Part shown: positions 6,661-12,460 of the stretch, one piece after another | Layout of the letters: each line of letters starts with the position of its first letter | How positions within the stretch are numbered: position 1 is the stretch's first letter | Assembly: GCA_043820655.1 (NCBI GenBank) | Contig: JBDRDO010000062.1 | Coordinates: 1-13,811, forward strand | Direction of reading: 5' to 3' | From: JAZDEL01 sp043820655 | GTDB lineage: Archaea > Iainarchaeota > Iainarchaeia > Iainarchaeales > JAZDEL01 | Length of the DNA stretch: 13,811 nucleotides | Notes under the pieces: generated by a model | What the model was told of the DNA's origin: nothing | Database searches by the model: none | Seen by the model: only the letters and a program-made list of their open reading frames with translations | Made by a program: the position numbers and the translations under genes

Positions 6661-7597
6661 GCAGGCCCTTTCCGAGCATGAACTGATTGCGCGCATTTCC
6701 CGTCCGCCCCGCGATAAAAATGTTATTGTCGGGATAGGGGATGACTGTGCCGTCCTGCGCTGGAAGAAAAACAAGCACCTTTTGCTTTCAACGGATGCAA
6801 TGGTTGAGGGCGACCATTTCACCCGTACTTGGTTCACGCCGAAACAAGTTGGAATGAAGGCGGTTGAGTCAAATGTAAGTGACATCGCCGCAATGGGCGG
6901 AACCGCAAGGCACATTCTCATTTCACTTGCAATGCCTAAAGACACTTCCCTTGATTTCATTGACGGCCTTTACTCGGGCATCTATTCCTCCGCAGGCAAA
7001 TACAATGTTGATGTGATTGGCGGAAACATAACAAACGCAAAACAGATTTCCATTACAATTACTGTTTTAGGGGAGGTCAAGCCCGCGGAACTCTGCCTTC
7101 GCTCATCCGCAAAGCCGGGTGATTTGATAATGGTCAGCGGTCCGCTCGGAAAGGGCGCGGCAGGGCTGAACCTGTTCCGAAAGAAAATAAAGGGGCATGA
7201 CATTGCGAGGCACGCCTATCTTGAGCCGCTGGCTCAACTCACAAAGGCAAGGCATGCGGCAAAATACGTAAACGCAATGGAGGACATCAGCGACGGCCTC
7301 GCATCCGAGGTGCGGAACATCTGCACAGCAAGCCGCGTGGGGGCTGTGATTTATGTGGAGAAGGTTCCCCTTGCAACCTCAACAATAAAGGCGGCAAAGG
7401 CGGCACGGAATACTGCGCTTGATTACGCGCTTTACGGGGGGGAAGATTTCGAGCTTGTTTATACTGTGCCCAAAAAAAACATCCGCAAAGTAAAGGGAAT
7501 AATAGTTGGAAAAATAACGCATGAAAGGAAAATAATGCTTGAGGAAAATGGCAAAAAAACAGAATTAACAAAATTCGGTTACGACCATCTGAAATAA
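6650..7597 (+). CDS. thiL: Thiamine-monophosphate kinase (ThiL)
   Basis: 315 residues of the AIR-synthase-like ATP-binding fold. ThiL phosphorylates thiamine monophosphate to the active cofactor thiamine diphosphate. Motifs are GIGDDCAVL at 28-36, STDAMVEGDHF at 47-57, ESNVSDIAAMGG at 73-84, IGGNIT at 123-128, SGPLGKGAAG at 163-172, EDISDGLASE at 211-220 and GGEDFELVY at 263-271, with GYDH near the end. Asn126 stands where ThiL proteins usually have the metal-binding Asp of GGDT. Other metal-binding acidic residues (D31, D32, D49, D78, D212, D215) are present, so activity is likely. The ATG at 6650 lies inside thiC, 11 bases before its end, preceded by an AAGGTG-type site. The gene ends 22 bases from the convergent eL40 stop. 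Confidence 0.92.
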   Translation: MTSKQALSEHELIARISRPPRDKNVIVGIGDDCAVLRWKKNKHLLLSTDAMVEGDHFTRTWFTPKQVGMKAVESNVSDIAAMGGTARHILISLAMPKDTSLDFIDGLYSGIYSSAGKYNVDVIGGNITNAKQISITITVLGEVKPAELCLRSSAKPGDLIMVSGPLGKGAAGLNLFRKKIKGHDIARHAYLEPLAQLTKARHAAKYVNAMEDISDGLASEVRNICTASRVGAVIYVEKVPLATSTIKAAKAARNTALDYALYGGEDFELVYTVPKKNIRKVKGIIVGKITHERKIMLEENGKKTELTKFGYDHLK

Positions 7598-7600
7598 AGT

Positions 7601-7620
7601 TAACTTTTGCGTTTTTGCTT
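7601..7620 (+). terminator. Oligo-T terminator region after thiL
   Basis: Two T runs (7605-7608 and 7612-7616) lie within 20 bases of the thiL stop. Archaeal RNA polymerase terminates at such oligo-T tracts without needing a hairpin. The tract fills the short space between the convergent thiL and eL40 genes and reaches the first stop base of eL40. Confidence 0.45.
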
Positions 7621-7781
7621 TAGGCTTTTTTGGCCTTCCTTTTAAGCCTCAGCCTTTCACCCTTGCACTTCCTGCACCTTGCCGGTTTTTTTCCCGGAGT
7701 AGACCTGTTCTTTGCATTGCATTTCATGCAAATCCAGATATTGGCGAAATTCCTGTTCTCTGCAGCCTTTGATTTAGCCAT
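7620..7781 (-). CDS. rpl40e: Large ribosomal subunit protein eL40
   Basis: A 54-codon reading frame encodes 53 residues starting MAKSKAAENRNFANIWICMK. It has a zinc-ribbon pair of knuckles, C18-x2-C21 (WICMKCNAKN) and C36-x2-C39 (RCRKCKG), followed by a very basic tail rich in Lys and Arg (LRLKRKAKKA). This is the archaeal/eukaryotic eL40 pattern (ICM.CNA.N ... CRKC....LR.K), and the length agrees with archaeal eL40, which lacks the ubiquitin fusion found in eukaryotes. It should bind zinc and sit near the factor-binding side of the large subunit. Its promoter is in the 74-base gap before the winged-helix gene. At this length it is easily missed by gene callers. Confidence 0.88.
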   Translation of the reverse strand: MAKSKAAENRNFANIWICMKCNAKNRSTPGKKPARCRKCKGERLRLKRKAKKA

Positions 7782-7824
7782 TTTAACGCCTTTCCTTAAT
7801 CCTTATTCCAATATTCCCCCAATA

Positions 7825-7836
7825 GATTTATAAAAG
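7825..7836 (-). promoter_or_regulatory. TATA box for eL40
   Basis: The minus strand reads CTTTTATAAATC. It is centred about 49 nt upstream of the eL40 ATG, so the mRNA should have a leader of roughly 20-25 bases. That leader contains purine-rich AAGGAAAGG, which could act as a ribosome-binding site. This gene therefore differs from the leaderless genes around it. Confidence 0.5.
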
Positions 7837-7855
7837 AATTATTCCGCCAAGTGCC

Positions 7856-8461
7856 TTATTCAAACAGTTCCTTCTTCAGGATTATTTTGTTTGTAATCCC
7901 ATAATTGTGCTTCTCCAGTGCGCCCTTTGCCTCAAGCCTCTTAACCGCGCGATGCACCTGTACCTTGCCCAGCCCTGTTTCCTTTACAATTTTTGACTGC
8001 GTTGACTCATAATTCGAGTTCTTAAGCACCTCAACAACCGCCTTCTCATCCGGCAGAAGGAGATTATCTGCGGTCTCCTTCTTTACGCGCTTAACTTCCC
8101 TCTCCCTTATAAGCCCCCCTATCGTGAGCCCTGCCACAATTGCCACAAGCCCGCCTATGAGGTATGATAAATTTGCAGGGGATGTCAGCATTGCAAACGG
8201 GTTTGTGCGCATTCTTATGGGGCTGTTTTCCCTGCCATTCCATGCATCCGCCCTGTTCAAATCACGTGCGTTTAAATCGTACACGTTTATGTCGGCTATT
8301 CTCGCCCCCTCATCCGGAAAATCCGCAACCTCCGCCATCCAGAAAACGGAATAAATCTGGAAAAGGAAAAGTATAAGCGAAAAACCTCCGTAAATGAAAC
8401 AAAGTAGCATTACCGCGGAGTGCCTCCGCTTATCCCTTAAGAGCGTTTCAACTTGTTTCAT
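7856..8461 (-). CDS. Membrane-anchored winged-helix transcriptional regulator
   Basis: 201 residues. A short basic N-terminus (1-15) is followed by a first membrane segment at about 16-42, an extracytoplasmic loop of about 55 residues (43-97, with acidic and aromatic patches and NGREN), a second membrane segment at about 98-118 and a basic linker (REREVKRVKK). A C-terminal winged helix-turn-helix follows at about 136-200 (LPDEKAVVEVLKNSN, QSKIVKETGLGKVQVHRAVKRLEAKG). This is the architecture of archaeal one-component membrane regulators: the outer loop could sense the envelope while the cytoplasmic wHTH (MarR/ArsR-like) binds DNA. It is divergent from the MacB-type operon, which is its most likely target along with its own promoter. 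The ligand is unknown. Confidence 0.8.
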   Translation of the reverse strand: MKQVETLLRDKRRHSAVMLLCFIYGGFSLILFLFQIYSVFWMAEVADFPDEGARIADINVYDLNARDLNRADAWNGRENSPIRMRTNPFAMLTSPANLSYLIGGLVAIVAGLTIGGLIREREVKRVKKETADNLLLPDEKAVVEVLKNSNYESTQSKIVKETGLGKVQVHRAVKRLEAKGALEKHNYGITNKIILKKELFE

Positions 8462-8482
8462 GTTTCATCACGTTTCATTGTG

Positions 8483-8493
8483 CCTTATTAACG
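8483..8493 (-). promoter_or_regulatory. Probable TATA element for the winged-helix regulator gene
   Basis: The minus strand reads GTTAATAAGGC, centred about 27 nt upstream of the ATG at 8461. It is a weak TATA match at leaderless spacing. It overlaps the left arm of the inverted repeat at 8489-8507, so protein bound there would block TBP and repress the regulator's own gene. Confidence 0.4.
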
Positions 8494-8507
8494 GTTTCAC
8501 ACCGTTA
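8489..8507. promoter_or_regulatory. Inverted repeat TAACGGT-N5-ACCGTTA, candidate operator
   Basis: The arms are perfect over seven bases (8489-8495 and 8501-8507) with a five-base spacer ttcac. The repeat lies between the divergent regulator and ABC-operon promoters and overlaps the regulator's TATA element. Further copies of the half-site occur at 8522-8528 (exact) and 8553-8559 (TAATGGT, one change). The likely binder is the adjacent winged-helix protein; this is inferred from position. Confidence 0.6.
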
Positions 8508-8521
8508 CAGGCAAGACATAT

Positions 8522-8528
8522 TAACGGT
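8522..8528 (+). repeat. Third TAACGGT half-site
   Basis: An exact copy of the half-site, 33 bp (about three helical turns) from the first copy at 8489 and just upstream of the TATA box of the ABC operon. A near copy, TAATGGT, follows at 8553-8559, 31 bp further on and over the predicted transcription start. Confidence 0.5.
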
Positions 8529-8536
8529 TGCAAAGC

Positions 8537-8546
8537 AATATAAAAC
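8537..8546 (+). promoter_or_regulatory. TATA box of the MacB-type operon
   Basis: The bases aatataaaac, centred near 8541, predict transcription start about 26 nt downstream at 8567. That is exactly the ATG beginning MGLPVLELKD. This box decides between several in-frame starts (TTG 8528, ATG 8555, ATG 8567) in favour of 8567. Confidence 0.6.
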
Positions 8547-8566
8547 GAACGTTAATGGTGTTAAAC

Positions 8567-9271
8567 ATGGGCCTGCCCGTACTTGAACTGAAAGACGTCT
8601 GGAAAATTTACAAAATGGGAGAGGTAGAGGTGCCCGCACTGCGGGGCATAAGCTTCAGTGTTAAGGAGGGGGAGTTTGTAGCGGTAATAGGCGCATCCGG
8701 CTCCGGCAAATCAACAGCCCTTAACATGACAGGTGCCCTGGATGTTCCCACCCGCGGCGAGGTTTTCCTTGACGGCACCGAGATAACAAAACTTCCCGAA
8801 TCCGCGCTTGCGCGAATCCGCGGAAAGAAAATAGGTTTCGTGTTCCAGACATTCAACCTGCACCCCACATTAAATGTATTTGAGAATGTCGCCCTCCCCA
8901 TGCGCATACATGAATTTGACGGGCAGGATATAGATAAAACGGTAAAACTGCTTATTGAGCGCGTCGGTTTGAAGCACCGCATGAACCACCTTCCCGCGGA
9001 ACTTTCAGGCGGGGAAAGGCAGCGCGTTGCCCTTGCGCGCGCCCTTTCGGCACAGCCCTCTATGGTTCTTGCGGACGAGCCCACAGGAAATCTTGACTCA
9101 AAAACAAGCAGGGAAATCATGGGCCTTCTTGCCGAGCTCCACTCAAAAGAGGGCAAGACAATTATTGTTGTAACACACGAGCCTGCAATTGCGGAATATG
9201 CCGAAAGGGTTATCGAGCTCCGTGACGGAAAGGTAATTTACGACGGAAAAACAAAAGGCAGGGTGAGTTGA
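8567..9271 (+). CDS. MacB/LolD-type ABC transporter ATP-binding protein
   Basis: 234 residues from the ATG at 8567. Motifs are Walker A GASGSGKST at 42-50, Q-loop Gln94 (FVFQTFNLHP), signature LSGGE at 146-150 followed by RQRVALARAL, Walker B MVLADEP at 166-172, D-loop GNLDS at 174-178 and switch His204 (VVTHEP). The short single-domain form and the DEPTGNLDS stretch place it in the MacB/LolD/FtsE group, which drives mechanotransmission-type transporters rather than classical importers. It pairs with the FtsX-like permease at 11129. Alternative upstream starts would add 4 or 13 residues, but the TATA position argues against them. The stop is three bases from the next ATG, and GGGTGAG at 9261-9267 is that gene's ribosome-binding site. 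Confidence 0.93.
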   Translation: MGLPVLELKDVWKIYKMGEVEVPALRGISFSVKEGEFVAVIGASGSGKSTALNMTGALDVPTRGEVFLDGTEITKLPESALARIRGKKIGFVFQTFNLHPTLNVFENVALPMRIHEFDGQDIDKTVKLLIERVGLKHRMNHLPAELSGGERQRVALARALSAQPSMVLADEPTGNLDSKTSREIMGLLAELHSKEGKTIIVVTHEPAIAEYAERVIELRDGKVIYDGKTKGRVS

Positions 9272-9274
9272 ATT

Positions 9275-9616
9275 ATGCGGTTAAGTTTTGTTTTTGCATT
9301 TGCATTATTTTCCCTTGGCATGATTCTGCTTTCGGGATGCCCGCAGGGCCCCGATACTGCGGAACCATGGGGCGGGAGAATGCCCCGCAATTTTGCGGAT
9401 GCAAACAGGTTCCGCGACGGAAATTTTGCACGCGGCTTTCCGCAGGGCGGGGTTCCGCCGCAGATGAAGGAAAGCCTGGGGCTGCCGGAAAATGCCACAC
9501 CGGATGATGTTAAGGCGGCACTGGGCCTGCCCGCGGACGCAACACAGGAACAATTAATGGAATCATTAATGGAAAGAGGATTTGAACCAAGAAACCGGGA
9601 ATGGAGGAGTCAATGA
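9275..9616 (+). CDS. Small secreted lipoprotein with two 15-residue tandem repeats
   Basis: 113 residues; the family is not recognised. The N-terminus is a lipoprotein signal: basic MR, a hydrophobic stretch to residue 20, and a lipobox LLSGC with Cys22 as the lipid-attachment candidate. Next come a Gly/Arg/Phe-rich segment (about 33-60) and two tandem 15-residue repeats at 68-82 and 83-97, both of the form LGLPxxAT followed by acidic/polar residues, and a basic C-terminus. The repeats are probably short amphipathic helices. The ATG is preceded by GGGTGAG (7 nt). The gene sits inside the operon and overlaps the next by four bases, so it is likely an accessory part of the export machine or one of its cargoes. 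Which role it has cannot be told from sequence. Confidence 0.75.
   Translation: MRLSFVFAFALFSLGMILLSGCPQGPDTAEPWGGRMPRNFADANRFRDGNFARGFPQGGVPPQMKESLGLPENATPDDVKAALGLPADATQEQLMESLMERGFEPRNREWRSQ
9603..9607 (+). promoter_or_regulatory. Ribosome-binding site that decides the start of the beta-sandwich protein
   Basis: GGAGG lies 5 nt before the ATG at 9613 and 8 nt before the ATG at 9616. It directly follows and overlaps the upstream in-frame ATG at 9601, which therefore cannot use it. The start must be 9613 or 9616. Confidence 0.6.
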
Positions 9617-11124
9617 TGGACAAAAAAACAATATTTTCAATTCTCACGGCATTTTTATTTATTGCCGCGATGCCCGCAATCAACGCGGCAACAGGCGATT
9701 ACGCCTACTTAATTGAAATAACGGAAACAACAATCCTTCCCTCATCGCCCCAGCCGGGCGATGCGGTAAGCATAGTATACAGCCTGAGGAACAAGGGCTA
9801 TTCTGTAACTGCATATGACATTAACGCAATCCTTGATTTGGATAATCAGTTCGAGCCGGTGGATATGGATGAATTTATGGGTGCAATAAACCCGCAGTCC
9901 ACAAAGGACGTTGTTTTCAGGTTCAAGGTTAAGGAGGACACCCCGCAGGGCTATTACACCGCAAACCTTACGCTAAATTACCTGAAGAGCGGTGAGCCTG
10001 TCACCGAGCGCCACGCCTTTTCAATTCCCGTGTCGCAGGAAGCCACGGAAAAAACAATAGACGTGACAATAGATCCGCGCGTTATAAACCCCGGCAACCA
10101 GACTGAGGCGGTATTTTCACTTGAGAATGTCGGCAGCACCCCTGTTTCAAACATCTCCTTTTCGTGGAGTGATGCGAGTGCCCTTGTTTTGCCTGTGGGC
10201 TCCGACAACAAGCGATATGTTGATTACATACTGCCCGGCGGCAAAAAGGATGTACTGTATACCGTTGCCGCAGACCCGAACATTGCGCCGGGCATTTATC
10301 CGCTTGATGTCGAGCTGACCTTTTCAGAGTCCGGCGGCACAAGAACGCAGGCATCGCAGTTAGGCGTAATAATAGGCGGGGCGACAACCTTTGAAGTAAG
10401 CGCGGAAATAGTGAGCACAAGCCAGCTTTCAATAAGCATTGCAAACATAGGGTCAAACAATGCAGGCGCCGTGGTTGTGCGCATCCCCGAACAGCAAAGC
10501 TTCAGGGTCAGCGGCAGCAGCACCTCCATTGTCGGGAACCTGAACAAGGGCGATTTTACCCTTGCAAACTTCGAGCTGCGCTCTTCAATGCCCTCTGCGG
10601 CGGCCGGCTTCAGGGGCAGGGCATCGGAAACTTCACAGACATCGGGAACTCCCGAAACAGCAGAAACAGGGGAGGTGGCCGCTGTTGAGCGCCCCTCCGG
10701 AAAGCTCCTTATAGAGATAGACTACACTGACACAACAGGGGAAAGGCGGACCGCATCAAAGGAGATTGAGCTCAGCTATTCAAGCTCCGGCACCGACACC
10801 ACGGCATTTGCCGGCAGGGCACGTGCCACTGGGCAGGATTCCACCCTGCCGTGGGCGCTGCTCATACTGCTTGTTTTGGGCGCCGCAGTGTTCAATAAAT
10901 TCAGGGCGCGCCTGCCATGGAAAGGGCTTGCAAAAACGCTCGCAATCTGCGCAGTGCTTTTCCTTGCGGCAATATTCCTGCTCGGCTCGGACACATTAGG
11001 GCTTGCGGCTGCGGCAATAATTTCGCTTGCACTGCTTGGCAGGTTCTTCCGCGTTCCGGCGTTCCTTTCCGCAATGGGCAAAATAAGGCAAATGATTCCT
11101 TTCGGGAAAAAACAGGGCAAGTGA
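9613..11124 (+). CDS. Secreted multi-domain beta-sandwich (COG1361/CARDB-like) protein with C-terminal membrane segments
   Basis: 503 residues from the ATG at 9613 (502 if 9616). A signal peptide ends near residue 25 (AMPAINA). Residues about 28-140, 146-258 and 260-390 look like three immunoglobulin-like domains of the NEW3/CARDB type (COG1361). Each carries the pattern 'PGd.v.i.y.l.N.G' or similar, seen as PQPGDAVSIVYSLRNKG and INPGNQTEAVFSLENVG. A Ser/Thr/Glu-rich insert lies at 333-360. Three membrane segments follow at about 413-428, 439-457 and 460-478, with a basic tail. COG1361 proteins are often encoded next to MacB-type ATPase and permease genes in archaea. An adaptor or substrate-holding role outside the membrane, comparable to MacA in bacteria, is an inference. 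Confidence 0.8.
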   Translation: MMDKKTIFSILTAFLFIAAMPAINAATGDYAYLIEITETTILPSSPQPGDAVSIVYSLRNKGYSVTAYDINAILDLDNQFEPVDMDEFMGAINPQSTKDVVFRFKVKEDTPQGYYTANLTLNYLKSGEPVTERHAFSIPVSQEATEKTIDVTIDPRVINPGNQTEAVFSLENVGSTPVSNISFSWSDASALVLPVGSDNKRYVDYILPGGKKDVLYTVAADPNIAPGIYPLDVELTFSESGGTRTQASQLGVIIGGATTFEVSAEIVSTSQLSISIANIGSNNAGAVVVRIPEQQSFRVSGSSTSIVGNLNKGDFTLANFELRSSMPSAAAGFRGRASETSQTSGTPETAETGEVAAVERPSGKLLIEIDYTDTTGERRTASKEIELSYSSSGTDTTAFAGRARATGQDSTLPWALLILLVLGAAVFNKFRARLPWKGLAKTLAICAVLFLAAIFLLGSDTLGLAAAAIISLALLGRFFRVPAFLSAMGKIRQMIPFGKKQGK

Positions 11125-11128
11125 TGAA

Positions 11129-12409
11129 ATGAAATTGTCCGACTCCTTCAGGCTCTCGGCAAATAGCATAACCCACCGCAGGCTGCGCTCCTGGCTTACC
11201 CTTTTGGGCATAGTCATAGGCGTGGCTGCGGTTGTTTCCATTATATCCATAGGCGAGGGTGCGCAGGCAAGCGTAACCGCGCAGTTATCAGGCCTGGGGG
11301 CGGACATAATAACAATAACCCCCGGCCACAGCCGCGCAGGAATGTTTGTTGGCTCGTTCCGCGGCGGCCGTGAGCCTAGCCAGCGCACCGTAAGTTCCGA
11401 AGATTCGGACGAGCCCACCCTGACAAAACTCGACTCCTCAATAGTCCGCGGAAACCCGAATGTCCTTTATGTTAATGAAACAGTATCCGGCCGCGCGGAC
11501 ATTGTCTTCCTTTCCGAGGAGGGTTCCGCCTCCATTGAGGGTGTAAACCCGAACGCATGGCGGGAAACATCAAACCTTGAGCTTGCCTCAGGCAGGTTCC
11601 TGACCTCCAGTGATGCCTCCGCGATTGTGATAGGCGACAGGATTGCGAATGAAATGTTCAAACAGCCCATAACTATAGGCAGGCGCATAACTGTTGAAGG
11701 AAGGCAATTCACGGTTGTGGGCATAATTAAAGCATCGGGCAGCGGCGGCTTCGGCATGGGCGGTTCCGATTCAACAATCTACATGACCCACCTCAATGCA
11801 TGGGGTCTGGCGGATATTGAGAAGGACACATACTCCTCCCTTCAGGTTAAGGTAAGTGATGAGGAACTTGTGGAGGAAACAACGGAACAGCTGACCCAGT
11901 CCCTCCTGATTTTAAGGAAGGTAACCGCGGACACGCAGGACTTTTCCATCACCTCGTCACAGGCGATACAGGAGCAGGTCAGTTCGGTTACCGAAACCCT
12001 GACATTGTTCCTTGCCGCAATTGCGGCGGTCTCCCTTATAGTAGGGGCAGTGGGGGTTGCCAACAGCATGTTCACCTCCGTGCTTGAAAAAACCCGCGAG
12101 GTTGGAATATTAAAGGCACTGGGCTCAACAAACAATGAAATTCTTACGCTCTTTATAATTGAGTCCGGCCTTTTCGGTTTGGTTGGCGGGCTGATAGGTG
12201 TGCTGATAGGCACACTCATCTCTTACGGCATTGCCTCGCTCGGAATAATTTCTATCCCTATGATACGCGGCGGAACAAGCACGCTTGTTACCCCCCAGCT
12301 TGTAATAGTGGCAGTACTGCTCTCCACAGTAATAGGCATTGTTTCGGGCGTGATGCCCGCGCGTGCCGCGGCGCAGTTAAAGCCTGTTGAGGCACTGCGT
12401 TATGAATAG
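11129..12409 (+). CDS. MacB/FtsX-type ABC transporter permease
   Basis: 426 residues, typical of MacB-like permeases without a fused ATPase. The topology is a first membrane helix at about 20-42 (LRSWLTLLGIVIGVAAVVSI), a large extracytoplasmic domain (43-290) of the MacB periplasmic core type with ITITPG and the GRFLTSSD and VVGII segments, then helices at about 290-315, 338-372 and 388-410. The cytoplasmic coupling segment EKTREVGILKALGST (320-334) and the end PARAAAQLKPVEALRYE (410-426) are strong family marks. Its ATG lies four bases beyond the preceding stop, after AAGTGATG. With the ATPase at 8567 it should form a dimeric mechanotransmission complex that moves lipids, lipoproteins, peptides or drugs outward. 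The substrate is unknown. Confidence 0.93.
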   Translation: MKLSDSFRLSANSITHRRLRSWLTLLGIVIGVAAVVSIISIGEGAQASVTAQLSGLGADIITITPGHSRAGMFVGSFRGGREPSQRTVSSEDSDEPTLTKLDSSIVRGNPNVLYVNETVSGRADIVFLSEEGSASIEGVNPNAWRETSNLELASGRFLTSSDASAIVIGDRIANEMFKQPITIGRRITVEGRQFTVVGIIKASGSGGFGMGGSDSTIYMTHLNAWGLADIEKDTYSSLQVKVSDEELVEETTEQLTQSLLILRKVTADTQDFSITSSQAIQEQVSSVTETLTLFLAAIAAVSLIVGAVGVANSMFTSVLEKTREVGILKALGSTNNEILTLFIIESGLFGLVGGLIGVLIGTLISYGIASLGIISIPMIRGGTSTLVTPQLVIVAVLLSTVIGIVSGVMPARAAAQLKPVEALRYE

Positions 12410-12411
12410 TT

Positions 12412-12444
12412 GCGGAACTGCATATATTTATAAAGCATTTCCGC
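12412..12444 (+). terminator. Hairpin after the permease operon, overlapping the tRNA promoter
   Basis: Arms GCGGAA (12412-12417) and TTCCGC (12439-12444) pair perfectly. An inner TGC/GCA adds three pairs after one mismatch. The loop holds the TATA box of the tRNA gene. The hairpin starts three bases after the permease stop and is followed by T-rich sequence, so it may end the operon transcript; the overlap with the tRNA promoter is unusual. Confidence 0.35.
12427..12434 (+). promoter_or_regulatory. TATA box for tRNA-Glu
   Basis: TTTATAAA is centred 30 nt upstream of the first base of the tRNA (12461), so transcription should start a few bases before or at the mature 5' end. Confidence 0.6.
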
Positions 12445-12460
12445 CCTCATTTAATTTACT

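Noticed and set aside
7630..7833. Plus-strand 67-residue hydrophobic frame
   Set aside because: It is the complement of the eL40 gene and its promoter. The minus strand carries the zinc-ribbon cysteines and basic tail.
8528..8566. Upstream TTG or ATG starts for the ABC ATPase
   Set aside because: Both starts precede the transcription start predicted from the TATA box at 8537-8546. TTG 8528 lies upstream of the box itself, and the extra residues fall in operator DNA.
9601..9612. ATG at 9601 as start of the beta-sandwich protein
   Set aside because: The GGAGG ribosome-binding site overlaps this codon and can only serve 9613 or 9616.
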